From Zantedeschia hybrid cultivar (lineage: Eukaryota; Streptophyta; Magnoliopsida; Alismatales; Araceae), in the NCBI GenBank assembly GCA_030544215.1, contig JARZZO010000008.1, positions 28,745,614-28,809,613 of the forward strand: a stretch of DNA of 64,000 nucleotides. Direction: 5' to 3'. Shown here piece by piece: positions 32,346 through 43,965 of the stretch. The stretch's first letter is position 1. The number at the start of each line of letters is the position of its first letter. The notes beneath the pieces are model-generated. The model was not told where the DNA came from. It saw only the letters and a program-made list of their open reading frames with translations, and searched no databases. The position numbers and the translations under genes were made by a program.

Positions 32346-34547
32346 GCTGCCTCACCTTGGCATTGTCTTTGCAAGGGAGTGAAATGGAATGGAATGTACT
32401 GAAAAGGTGATGCCAAGGTGTGATGAGACACGCTCTTAACATCACATGATTGGAATTTTTCTCAAAATTATCCATGAAGATAGCTCAAAGAGATCAATGG
32501 AATTAATCATGTCTGGATGAAGTAGACAAGGAAATAAAATAAAGTCGATCAACCTCTTCGGAGTGGGAAGTACCCCAGGTCATAGACACTGCAGGTTTCA
32601 TCATGGGGAACGTTTGCCAGCCAATGTGGACGTGCTACAGCCATGATGGATCTTAAAAGGAAACAAGAAATATTGGATAAAGAATCCAATCAAGGATAGA
32701 ATTCCAATGATATCTTCAAGCGAACCTCAAAGATAATCAAGATACTCAATTCGGAATGGAATATTTCATATCATGTTGGAGTTATTTAATTAATGGTCTG
32801 AAACTTAATCAATCATTAATCCTTATCACAGTGATTTCAAAGTCCTATATGATGCATGCTGGGCTAAAAGAAAAATATAAAGTCAAATAAAATATAAATT
32901 AATCAAGGATAATATTGTTAAACTGTCATTAATGAGTCAAGATACCAATTCTTGTAATTCAGTGCTAAGCCGAAGCTCGTTTATCCACGCACCGTTTCAC
33001 AAAAGTGGAACCATCGTCCCCACTAATTAACAATCCAACGGCCTATCCGTGCGATTAAGAATTCTCTGGAATTGTCACTGTTTTTGTTGAAGGGGAACTC
33101 AAATTCCAGTTTCATCAAAACCACAAGGTCCTTGATATACTCTAATAAATATATAATATATAGTAATGCAAATGCTTTACATGAAATAATACAAGGATAG
33201 AAATAACCGTCTTTTTAGCCACGGTCGGGACTTGAATTCCACAATATGATCTTCTCGATATTTCCAGCTTTACTCAGGCTTTCTTGAATTTCAGAAACAG
33301 GTTTCTGGCTGTTCTCTACTCGAATTCTAACTCTCTTCATGCCTTGTGTCCTGTATATGACTTGAACAAACAAGTTAAGCATCTGTTTAGGCTTAGCCCC
33401 TTGCCTGACCGAATAAATGGTCGATCAATCTTTTCCTTCAATAAATGGTCAAGGGGCATAGCCTTTATTAACAAAGATAATAAGAATAATCAGACTTAAG
33501 CAAAATGCAACATGCAAGCAAACATATGCTCACTGAAAATAAAATGAATGAAACACACTAAATGCCACAAGCAAATGCTAATTGAAATATTTTTTTTTGG
33601 TTTTGAAATATTCATTTTTGTTTGGGTTTTGAGATGTATATTTTTTTTGAATTTTGAAAAATGTATATTTTTTTTGAATTTTTGACTATGCAATTTTTTT
33701 TGAATTTTTGACTATGCAATTTTTTTTGAATTTTTGACTATGCAATTTTTTTTGAATTTTGGTATATACATTTTTTGACTTTTTTTTTTTGACTAAAAGA
33801 CCAGTATGGTACTTAGATCAAAAGATCATATTCATTTATTAACTTAATTTCCAAATTGTTCTTTAACAACTTAACTTAAAACTCATCGTGTTTGAACTTG
33901 TTTCCATTCGTGATCCCATTTGATGATTCGACCTTTAGTCAATCTAAGCCATTCTTTAAGCTTGAAGTACACCTCTTTAGAAAGAAAAGAAGAATAGATT
34001 TAGAAAGCCCATGAGAAGGTTCCAGAGACTTAAAAAGATGTCCTTTTCCAACCCTAATATCTGTTGAGGTTCGGTCATTTTCTTTCCGGGGTATTTATCG
34101 ACCTTGCGTTCCCTTTTGTTTCATTTTATGGCCTTGATGTAACGTTTGTAGTGTAATGGCCTTTTGATTAGACAATTGCCTTGCTTTTGCTTTTCTATCC
34201 TTTTCTTTTCTTTTCTTTGCTTTGGAACGGATCTCCCCCATTTTTTTTATGACGGCCTCCTACTAAGATGGCGGGTATTCTTGGTAGTCTATTTTAAGCC
34301 TCGTCCCGACATCATGGGCCGAGTGTAAAACAGAATTTTACTTTAAAAGGAATGATTTGTACTTTATACTTTTAGTCAAGCTTTTGATATTCTTAAGGAC
34401 TTGGCATCTCTTGTTACTCACGAATCAAACGTGTCAGTGTGTGCGGTAATGGGTTTGAAGTTAAATTATTAAGACTAACAAAGAAATTTGAGTTTATAAA
34501 TTTTCTGATTCCACTGGTCTTTGTACCATACTGATCGACTCTTTAAC
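32346..34547 (-). other. 3' non-coding region of the Tat element
   Basis: 2.2 kb between the pol stop and the 3' LTR. No conserved domain was recognised on either strand. A 26-bp tandem repeat lies at 33655-33775. Long 3' non-coding regions are usual in Tat elements. The G-rich 'aaggtgaggcagc' next to the LTR (32346-32358, minus) is the likely polypurine tract. Confidence 0.7.
33655..33775 (-). repeat. 26-bp tandem repeat, about 3.5 copies
   Basis: The unit 'gaatttttgactatgcaattttttt' begins at 33676, 33702 and 33728, with partial units on both sides (33649 and 33754). The T-rich strand is plus, i.e. A-rich in the element transcript. Confidence 0.85.
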
Positions 34548-37500
34548 CTAAGGGTAGTATTTCTTAAGGTGTAAACCATTCCAAGGATGATTTAGCTCTT
34601 CTCCTTCTGCATTAACCAAACGATAAGCATTACCAGGATAAGCGTGCGATACAACATAAGGTCCTTCCCAGTTGGGTTGGAGCTTAGAACGCGGACCACC
34701 AGGTTTTACAAAAATTCTCTTAACGACCATTTCACCGACTTTGAACTTTCGTTCAATGACTTTCTTTTGATAAAAACGCGCTAATCTGTTTTGATAAACT
34801 TTTGCATGATTAGCAGCTGACCATCTTTTCTCGTCTAAAAGTTCCAATTGAGCAAGAAGTGCTGAACGATGTTCATCAATGGAGAATTCCTTGTTCAATT
34901 GTACTCTTAATGACGGTATAAGGATCTCATATGGAACTACCGCCTCCATTCCAAATGTTAAGGAATAAGGAGTTTGCCCAATAGGCGTGCGGATTGAAGT
35001 TCGGTAGGCCCATAGAGCCTCAACCAATTTTTCTGGCCAATCTGCGAATTTGTTAGATTTACACGTCTTTTTGATAATTTTTATCAAAGTCTTATTAGTT
35101 GCCTCTGCTTGGCCATTGCCTTGCGGATAATAAGGAGATGAATGATGCAATGCAATTTTATACCTGTTGCAGAGGTCCTTCAATTCTTGTGACACGAACT
35201 GCGGTCCGTTGTCGGTGACGATGGTACTTGGAATTCCGAATCTTGTGATGATGTTCTTCATGATGAATTTGCAGACGGTTGATGCTTTGATCTCCACGTA
35301 TGCTTCAGCTTCTGCCCACTTGGTGAAGTATTCCGTTGCCGTGAGAATGAAAGATTTTTGCCTGATGCCGGGATCTGAGTTACCAAGAGGTCCAATAATG
35401 TCGAAAGCCCACATGGAGAAAGGCCATGGGGAGGAAACAGGATGGAGTGAAGATGCAGGAGAATGAATTTTGTCGGCGTGAAGTTGACACTTGGCACACC
35501 TACGGACATATCCTACACAATCTTCTTCCATGGTTGGCCAATAAAATCCTTGTCTAAGGATCTTCTTTGCTAGCATCTGTCCATTGACATGGCCACCACA
35601 AACTCCACTATGAGCTCCTTCCATAACCTTCCAGAGCTCATCTTCGTCTAAACATCTCAGAAGAACTCCATCAAAACCACTTTTATATAATGCTCCCCCA
35701 ACTAGGGTGTATCGTTGAGCAACTCTCCTGATAGCTCTTTTTTCCTCAGTTGTAGCTTCTTCAGGATACGATTGATCTTCACAATATTTTGCAATTTCAT
35801 AATACCATGGCTTCTGTTCATCATCCATCTCTTCTAACAGCTCCATCAACATGATTTCTCTTTTCTCCACAATACTTCCATCTTTGAATTTCTTCAGCAA
35901 CTTCTCCTTAGTTCTAAGAAATGAAGGATCTTTCACGGCAGGTGAAAGACGCCTATGAACTATGATTGATTCAGATTGCTTGCTGATAGGAAAATCAAGG
36001 GAAGATTCAAGTGAAGCTAGAGCGTCAGCTAAGATGTTTTGATTTCTAGGGACATGGACAAAGATCAATTTTGTGAAAAGCTTTGAGTAAGCAGAAGTAA
36101 GTTCTTGATATGGCTTGAGCTTGGGATCAAGAGTTCGATACTTGGTCAGCACTTGGCGAAAAATTAGTTGGCTATCACCTACAATCCTGAGTTTAGTGGC
36201 ACCATGAAAATGAGCAGCCTCGAGACCAGCAAGAAGTGCCTCGTATTCAGCTATGTTGTTAGTGACTGGAAAATCAAGGTGAAAGGCTTGTGGGATGGTG
36301 ACACCTTCAGGTGATAACAGAACGACTCCGATACCCTTTCCATGAGAATTCAGAGCTCCGTCAAAATGCAGAGTCCACATATCATCTCTGATTTGATTTA
36401 CGGACATCAGTTCCTCATCCGGAAACTCTGATCGCACTGGATCAAATCGAGGAAGGGGATGATGAGCGAGATGTTCTGCTATGGCATAGCCCTTGATCGC
36501 TTTCTGCTGAATGTAAATGATATCGAATTGAGATAGAAAGCTTTGCCATCGCGCTAACCTATCAGTAAGAACAGATTTCTCCAGAAGGAACTTGATCGGA
36601 TTCATCCTAGCGATGAGATGGACTTCATGGGCCAGAAAATAATGCTTCGATTTCTGAACAACCCAAACTAATGCTGCACATGTTTTCTCCATCGCCGTGT
36701 ATCTCTGTTCAGCGGGGTTGAGAAGTTTGGAGAGATAGTAGGCTGCCCTCTCTTTTCCTTCTTCATCCTCTTGTGCTAGGACAACCCCCACTGCATCATC
36801 CAGGACTGAAATATAAAGTATCAATGGTTTGCCTGGAGATGGTGGTCTCAAAACAGGAGGACTTGCCAAATAGTCCTTTAATCCATCAAATGCCTCCTGA
36901 CACTTATCGTCCCAATTGAATTTGACTCTTGGCTTGGTAAGCTCGTAAAACGGCTTACACCTTTGTGAGTGCTGGGAGACAAAACGGCGAATAAATTGTA
37001 ACCTCCCGATTAATCCTCTTAACTCTTTCAAGTTTTTGGGAGGTGGCATTTCTCTGATAGCCTTCGCCTTATTGGGATCGATCTCAATTCCCCGTTTGCT
37101 GACAATGAATCCAAGCAATTTCCCTGAAGATACCCCGAATACACATTTCTTGGGGTTCATCTTCAACTGATATTCTCTCGATCTCTCTAATACCCTTGCC
37201 AAAACTTTGGCGTGCTCAGCCTTCGTTTTAGACTTAACCAATAAGTCATCCACATACACTTCCAAATCTATATGCATCATGTCATGAAATATTGCCATCA
37301 TAGCCCTTTGATAAGTGGCTCCAGCGTTCTTCAATCCAAATGGCATGACGACATAACAATATGTTCCCCAAGGTGTAGTGAATGAAGTCTTCTCTTGATC
37401 CTCTTCTGCCAGCTTAATCTGGTTGTATCCTGAAAATCCATCCATAAACGATAACGTTTCATAGCCAGCAGTGTTATCGATGAGTACATCAATATGAGGC

Positions 37501-38546
37501 AATGGAAAATCATCTTTAGGACATGCCCGGTTCAGATCGCGGAAGTCAATGCAAATTCTGACCTTCCCGTCCTTCTTCATAACCGGGACTATGTTGGCCA
37601 CCCATTGTGGATAAAGGACAACTCTAATAAATTTGGCTTTGTATAATTTGTCGACCTCTTCCTTCATCTTTAAAGCCATTTGTGGGTGGAATCGCCTTAA
37701 TTTCTGCTTGACCGGAGTAGCTCCATCTTTTAATGTTAACCTGTGTTCAACTAAAGATGAGTCTAACCCCGGCATATCCTCATAACTCAAGGCGAAAGTG
37801 TCCTTATAATCCTTAAGCACTTGTACCATTGCCTTCTCATCCTCTGTAGAAAGATTTTTACTGACGAGGACAACCTTAGGTTCGTCTTCAGTCCCTAAGT
37901 TTATTTCTTTTGTGGGCTCTTCTACGGCAGCTGAGGGTTCATCAAATCTCTTCACTCCACTGGCATATGCCTCAGCTGCGTCCTCATCATCTTCCTCATC
38001 TTCAACAATGGGGTCCTTTTCATGTACTAACTCATATACCCCGTACCCATCATTGACTGACTCATCATCTGTACAATCTTCTGGCATCTGAATTGGATCT
38101 TCTAAAAGCTGAGGGATTAAAGAGCAAAAAGAACATTTATCAGTCAAATCCTGGAGGTATCTTTCGGGAATTTGCCTACCCTTCGGCTTCCTAGACTTCC
38201 TAACCTGACTAAAACTAGACTTCCTAACTTCACTAAACTGTCTATCATAACCTAATGAAGATGAAACAGGATGAAAATCCTGGGATACAGGTGGAAATAC
38301 AGGGGAATCCTCCCGTGGGGAGGGACAGAGTAGATCTAGGAGAGAATCTTGACCGACGGACCCGCGCGATGGGGTGTAATCGGACAAGTAAGATGTTTCC
38401 TCGATAATGATTTGGGAAGAATTTGTTGTAAAATTGGCGTTTTTTTTGGATATCGGAGGAATTATACATGAAGCAGGAGTGAATACAAATGGAAGGGGAA
38501 TCGGACGGAGGAAGCGGCACCAAGGCCAGGGGATTAGGGGGATCAT
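34548..38546 (-). CDS. Tat-lineage pol: RT, RNase H, archaeal-type RNase H, integrase
   Basis: 1332 codons, open throughout. Visible parts: RT (about 290-470) with FPLPHIDVLID, SFMDGFSGYNQI and YVDD (431-434); the RT-linked RNase H (about 555-690); a second RNase H (about 722-845) starting WTLHFDG with the acidic residues in place; and integrase with an HHCC finger (about 979-1021, CAKC) and the core triad D1049, D1112, E1148, followed by a C-terminal GPY/F-like tail. The frame overlaps the end of the gag-protease frame by about 300 bases and differs from it by one register. The natural start may be upstream by frameshift or splicing, as in Ogre-type elements, so the Met at 38546 is only the first in the frame. 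All catalytic residues I checked are present. Confidence 0.9.
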   Translation of the reverse strand: MIPLIPWPWCRFLRPIPLPFVFTPASCIIPPISKKNANFTTNSSQIIIEETSYLSDYTPSRGSVGQDSLLDLLCPSPREDSPVFPPVSQDFHPVSSSLGYDRQFSEVRKSSFSQVRKSRKPKGRQIPERYLQDLTDKCSFCSLIPQLLEDPIQMPEDCTDDESVNDGYGVYELVHEKDPIVEDEEDDEDAAEAYASGVKRFDEPSAAVEEPTKEINLGTEDEPKVVLVSKNLSTEDEKAMVQVLKDYKDTFALSYEDMPGLDSSLVEHRLTLKDGATPVKQKLRRFHPQMALKMKEEVDKLYKAKFIRVVLYPQWVANIVPVMKKDGKVRICIDFRDLNRACPKDDFPLPHIDVLIDNTAGYETLSFMDGFSGYNQIKLAEEDQEKTSFTTPWGTYCYVVMPFGLKNAGATYQRAMMAIFHDMMHIDLEVYVDDLLVKSKTKAEHAKVLARVLERSREYQLKMNPKKCVFGVSSGKLLGFIVSKRGIEIDPNKAKAIREMPPPKNLKELRGLIGRLQFIRRFVSQHSQRCKPFYELTKPRVKFNWDDKCQEAFDGLKDYLASPPVLRPPSPGKPLILYISVLDDAVGVVLAQEDEEGKERAAYYLSKLLNPAEQRYTAMEKTCAALVWVVQKSKHYFLAHEVHLIARMNPIKFLLEKSVLTDRLARWQSFLSQFDIIYIQQKAIKGYAIAEHLAHHPLPRFDPVRSEFPDEELMSVNQIRDDMWTLHFDGALNSHGKGIGVVLLSPEGVTIPQAFHLDFPVTNNIAEYEALLAGLEAAHFHGATKLRIVGDSQLIFRQVLTKYRTLDPKLKPYQELTSAYSKLFTKLIFVHVPRNQNILADALASLESSLDFPISKQSESIIVHRRLSPAVKDPSFLRTKEKLLKKFKDGSIVEKREIMLMELLEEMDDEQKPWYYEIAKYCEDQSYPEEATTEEKRAIRRVAQRYTLVGGALYKSGFDGVLLRCLDEDELWKVMEGAHSGVCGGHVNGQMLAKKILRQGFYWPTMEEDCVGYVRRCAKCQLHADKIHSPASSLHPVSSPWPFSMWAFDIIGPLGNSDPGIRQKSFILTATEYFTKWAEAEAYVEIKASTVCKFIMKNIITRFGIPSTIVTDNGPQFVSQELKDLCNRYKIALHHSSPYYPQGNGQAEATNKTLIKIIKKTCKSNKFADWPEKLVEALWAYRTSIRTPIGQTPYSLTFGMEAVVPYEILIPSLRVQLNKEFSIDEHRSALLAQLELLDEKRWSAANHAKVYQNRLARFYQKKVIERKFKVGEMVVKRIFVKPGGPRSKLQPNWEGPYVVSHAYPGNAYRLVNAEGEELNHPWNGLHLKKYYP

Positions 38547-41500
38547 ATAGCAATATGTCCCAGATCAAATCATACATCCTCTCTAGGTCGAGAGGAGGTT
38601 GTGGAATAAAGTCCCGAGGGGACAGAGTAATCATAACGGGCGGAGCCCGTGGAATATCTTCAATTATGACCCGCGACCAAGTCGGGATCAAGAGTAGTGT
38701 ACGAAAAAGAGTATGGAGCATGAAGACATGTGAAGGATATGTCCCCCTCCAGAGCAGATCTGTTGTATAACCAGCTTCATAGGGGTCATCTGGCTCCCCT
38801 TCATCAGTTTGTTCGGACAGCAGTATCCGCTTATCAAAGATTGCGCCAGGGCTCTCAATTAGCTCGTCAATCTGCGGTGGCCACTTGGGTTCTGCAGGAT
38901 CTAGAAATAGTCTGTTCAGTGCTATGTATAGGTCCCTCAGGTCGAACCACCTGTACCATTCGCATTCGGGGTCATGGAATTTCCTCCTTTTCATAGGCCG
39001 CAGAGCCTCCAAGGATTGGTACGTAAGTAATTCGGAACAATGTCTGGCCAAATCCCTCCCATATATGTCATGGAAGTCAAAACATGAAGTAATGACCACC
39101 ATGTTGTCGTGACTAAGTATGGGCCCTTTCATAAAGTGTGTATATAGAGTCCATGTTAAGGGATCTCGGCCTTCTTTCAGTGGTGTGGACATCGTTTCCA
39201 AGATTTCTTGACCATCTTCTTGCTGAACCCTGTCTTGCTTCAGTTTCCTCGGCCTATAGCCCAGACCGCTTCCAGGTACTGCCCGATGATCTTTAACAAG
39301 AGTGGTCCTGCCTTGCAATTGTGTGCCCAGACCTTTCCCAGGCTCGTAGCCGTTCTTCATCATGATTCTCCATCCTGGGGTACTCATGCACTTCCCCCTT
39401 TTGATAGCATTTAATGGGTATGGAGAAATGGTAGCGGCTTTCAAAGGATCAGCCACTGGACGGTAGACCTGTAATACCGACAGAAAAGGTTGTCGGCCAG
39501 GTAAAACAGCAGATTTAATATTTAGGGTATGAGCAGCAGCAAGGATCGGCATGCTCGTCACTTTAATAATTCGTCCTTTATAAGGGAATTTGAGGCATTG
39601 GTTATTCGTAGAAGGAATCGCCTCAAGAGTTTTGATATAAGGACGTCCCAGAATGGCATTTATGGAAGGGTCGATTTCTAGAATATGAAATTCGACCTCT
39701 GCATGACTTACTGGACCTAACTCCACCTTTAAATAAACCATTCCCAGAGGGGAACGGGTAGAATTGTCATATGCCGTAACTGAGATGGGGCTAGGCAGCC
39801 ATTTCTCCTTGGGCACACCGCATAGCTCCAGGGTCTTCGGAGGCAAAACGTTAATTGAAGCCCCTGTATCAACCAAGCATGCATCCACGGCCTTTTTGCA
39901 GATATTGACCGTGATGCTCAGAGCCATGCTTCTGGCGGCTGGCGGTGCTAGTTCCGATGTGTGAAATGTAATTGAGGGTTGATCCCTCTGAGGAACTAGT
40001 AGTGCTGCAATTTTCTCTACCGGCACGTCTTCGTTAACCATCACCTTCTGTAGGTATTCCATCAAGGCTTCTTGGTGAATCTTGGACCTTTTAATCAATT
40101 CAAGTACAGTGATCCGTGCCGGTGTTCTGTCCAGATGTTTCAACAAGTCATATTGAGTGCCTGGTGCACTCTCTTCATTATGGGCTTCCTCAGTCGGCTG
40201 TAATGGGCCGTCTCTGACTGTGGACTGAGGAAAGACCTTGTTGAAAATCCTTCCACTCCGGAGCGCATGTTCCTCGACCGTGGAGGATCCGGGTGACACC
40301 TTGAGTACCGCAGAATCGGGTGGCGTAAGCGGTGCGGAGGGTTGATGCGTAGGTGGTGGCGTTGGGTTAGGTGGTGATGGCGCGGTGCGGATTAAAGGCC
40401 TAGATGGTTGGATGGTAGATGGGTAAGTGGTTGGCGAAGTGGGGAATGGTACGCGTAGTAATGGTTTGGATGGTTGGGGCATATCTGGGTAGGTGGTAGT
40501 GGTAATGGGTGAAGTAGGAAATGGTACGCGTAGTAATGGCCTAGATGGTAGGAGGGGCGTGTTATTGGTTTGCGGTGGGGTATATGATGGAGGCGCAGGA
40601 GTGCGGGGCGTAATGGGTCTAAGGAAGGTGGGTAGTGGTAGTGGGTTATTGGGTGCGGGCGAGTGATGTGTGGGTATGGGCAGAGGGGTAATGGTAACGG
40701 GTTGTGGTCTGGGTATGTGGATAGTGCGGCGTGGTGGTCGTTCTGCGGTACTTTGAACGTGGCCCGTTGAATAGAGAGAGGAAGAGTCCTCTATCCTCCA
40801 TTGTTGCCCACGACTAGCCTCAGACTGGCTGTTCGTTAGAATGGGAGCAACCTGGTTTTGGTTCTGGTGCTCCGGGAGTGGATTCTGCACTATGCCCATG
40901 TTGGGTGGTGCTGCTGCTTGTGCCGGTGGTCTTGCTTGCTGCTGCTGCTGCTGCTGTTGCGGTCTCCTCGCCTTCAGGGCTGTTATGTATTTCTTCATTT
41001 CCTCCCAGTCTATGCCGCCCTGCTCGTTGAGATCATGAATATAATCTCTGAATTGGAAGCATGTGTCAATGGTATGCCCAGGTTGCCTATGGAAGTAGCA
41101 ATATCTGGACGTATCGGCATTTTGAGGCCAGACGGCCTTTTCCCTTGGCAAAACTAAGGCGTTGGCTGCCATTAAAGCACTGAAGATATCGGCCAAGGAT
41201 TCTGGGAGAGCCGGGTATTCTGCCCTCTTCGGGCCTGGAGGTCTCCTCTGCTGGTTGTAGTCACCAGGAGGAGGGACATTGTGGTACGCCGGCGGTGCGC
41301 GCGGCTGGTACTGTGGCTGTTGCTGCTGCTGATACTACTGTTGCCGTTGCGGCTGTTGCTGGTACTGCTGTTGCTAGTTCTGATTCTGATTCGGCTGCTG
41401 GGGCCGTTGATACTGTTGTTGGTACTGGGGGTTCTGCTGCTGTCTGTACCCTTGCTGCTGTGGCCTCTGGTACTGCTGCTGACTCCTCACGAACTGGGGC

Positions 41501-42990
41501 GAGTTATTGTTCATGGTACTCACTTGCTCATGAGAGAGCGTGCCCTCAGTAGTCGGACCTGTGCTGGAAGAGTTCGGCACTGCAGGCTTCCGAGGCGGAG
41601 GCCTGCTAGGTCTATGAGGATCAAAGACGCTAGAGAATGTAGCGTCCTTGAAAGCATTCTGGCAGTACCGTGCTCTTTCATAGAGCTCTGCCATGTTAGT
41701 CAAATTGTTCAGGGAGAGGACGAGCTTGAACTGGGGCGTGGCATTAGAAATTAACATCTTCACTTGTTCGGACTCGGACAAGTGATCCTTCACCTTTTCA
41801 GCCAGACCCCGCCACCTGTCAGCAAAACTGACAAACTCCTCATCAGGTTTCATCTTTTCTGCAATGAGGTCCGTGATAGACAAGGAGGGTGCAACTCTGT
41901 CCTGGTATCGTTGAATAAATTTGCGTGAAACGATACCGTAATCCTCTACTTCTGAGGGTTCCAGGGAAAAGAACTACTCGAGGGCTGGTCCCTCTAGAGA
42001 TCTCCTGAACAAGAAGGCCAACGACCTCTTGTCGTTCTGCCAGAAAGAGGATTCATACATGAACTCCTTCAGGTGTGTGAAGGGGTTACCAGTACCGTTG
42101 TACTTTCGGTATACTGGCATTTCAGAGGGTGGCAGATGGAATACTGGCAGGCTCGGTAAACTGATCTCTGGCACAGCTTTGACCCCCATCATTTTCTGGA
42201 GGTTATTAAATTGCTCATCCATACGCTCCATTTTGGCCAGCAGCGTTTGTGTGGTCAGATCTGCTTGGGGAGGAGGAGGAGGAGGAGGTACTTGGTAGGC
42301 CTGTTGCCTAGAGTACGTTGGACAGGGTGGACAATAGAGGGGAGGTCCGGCAGAGCTTCCGCCATGCCCGAGGGCATTTTGGTAAGCAGGCATTTGCGGT
42401 CTAGCCGGTTGCCTAGATGATGAAAGCTGCGGCCCAGCTGGCCGAGAAGTAATATGAAGGCCCTCCACGGCCTGATGGATATAAGGAGGAGGAAAAGAAG
42501 GTTGCTGAGGAGCAGCAGGGGGAGCCACAGGGTTCGGCTCGGCAGGCTGCATGGGTGCCTTCCCCTTCAAAATAGATTGGATCGCCTCGAACTGCTGAGG
42601 GTCCAGTCGGGAAGCAAGAACTCCCAGAGCATTGATGAGATCCGTAGGATCAGAGGATGAGGGATCATTCTGATTCATGTCCCCCTCAAGATCAGGATTA
42701 GGGATCGCATATTCATGCGGAAGAGGATCAGGATATTGATCACGTGGAGGCAAAAGAGGTGTCCGAACATTCCCATCTAGACGATATGGAATGGGGATAG
42801 AACTACGGGAGGCATCAGCATCTCTCCCACTCTCATAGTTGTATTCAGAATCCCGAGGGGCATTAGCATCTCCCTCGTAATTAACCATGGCGTCTGGAGC
42901 CACACTCAAGTCCCTATCTGATCGTAGCAACATGATGTTAGATTCCCTTTTCAAAGATTTAATCAAACAAGTTGTACAGAGATTAATCAA
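38245..42990 (-). pseudogene. Tat-lineage gag-protease, one frame with three stops
   Basis: One frame runs from 42990 to 38245 and is interrupted by TAG codons at 41976-41974, 41376-41374 and 41337-41335. Parts: an acidic N-terminus; a proline-rich stretch; the retrotransposon gag core (LPPSEMPVYRKYNG to SFADRWRGLAEK) split by the first stop; a Gln-rich linker holding the other two; a Cys-His motif (YCYFHRQPGHTIDTC, about 41110-41066); a long Pro-rich linker; the aspartic protease (DTGASINVL, about 39871-39845); and a G-patch (GYEPGKGLG, about 39352-39326). The G-patch is typical of Tat elements. Functional gag would need help from another copy. I cannot exclude that a low level of read-through occurs. 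Confidence 0.85.
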
Positions 42991-43965
42991 ACAAGTGGAT
43001 GCTTAACGTGATTTTAGGATTCCTTGTTGAGTTATTTGAATTGGATTAAACCACAATTTCGCTCAGGGAAAGGATCCTAGTTTCAGTTCAATTTCCACCG
43101 TTATTCTCTAGGGCTTTCTCTCACAACGCTTTCAGAATCTAACCGGGACTTCAATTGGTACAACCAGCCCGATGATCAAGGAGGAATACCTTGATTTTGG
43201 GGACTTATGGAGGTCTCAACGTCAACTTCTCTAGTCTGATCAAGGGACCAACCCAATCAGAGAGAGTTGTTGACGTCGAGTAATGTGTTCCTAAGAAGAG
43301 GAGGGTATTAGCCTCAATGCGTATGTCCTGCGGCCTGGATGGCCTCTAATGCTTAGTAAGTAATGGGTAGCTAGCACTCAAAACACAAAAATCTGGAAAC
43401 TGAAAAAAAATTAAGAAACTGTCTGAATCGCGTCGATAGTAGTCGACGCTATTCAAAACAGAACTTAATTTTTCGCAGAAGCAGATGCAGACAGCAGAGA
43501 AACTGTGAAGCCTGAAAGGCGTCTAGGTGTGTTGACGCGGTTTTGAAACGCGTCAGCTATCCTGGACGCTTTTCAGTTCGCAGAAACAATTTTTCAGGAG
43601 GATTTTCTGGGTTGAATCCTCCTCAAACAAGGTAAAAAGCGGTAAACAATCGACTCATGCAAAGTTTTTAGTTCCAGATTTTAAACAGGATGGTTTACTA
43701 ACTAAACAACTAGAAAAACAATCAATCACACATCATTTTTATCACAAAAACAGCTTTTGAGTTAATCAAGGGGGGGGCAAGATCTTGCCACTGGGGTGTG
43801 CACGTGGTGCACGAGGGAAATCAATTAAACTAAACACTCACCAATTGGTGAGGACGTGTCCAGAGATACAAATGGTGCACCGTGGGTGCCCGATATGATG
43901 ATAGCAAGAACAAAAAGAAACTAAAAGATGGCGAGACCAAGTCCCACCGTGATCGCCAAAAAAGT
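42991..43965 (-). other. 5' leader of the Tat element
   Basis: About 1 kb between the 5' LTR and gag. Directly inside the LTR the minus strand reads TTTTTTGGCGATCACGGTGG, where the primer site should be. The TGGCG start fits plant gypsy primer sites, but I could not assign the tRNA. A 'gcgtc..gcg' rich part at 43425-43570 resembles motifs in the LTR. No gene is seen. Confidence 0.6.

Noticed and set aside
41281..41754. Leu-rich membrane-like reading frame on the plus strand
   Set aside because: It is the antisense of the Gln-rich linker of the Tat gag (CAG repeats read as CTG).
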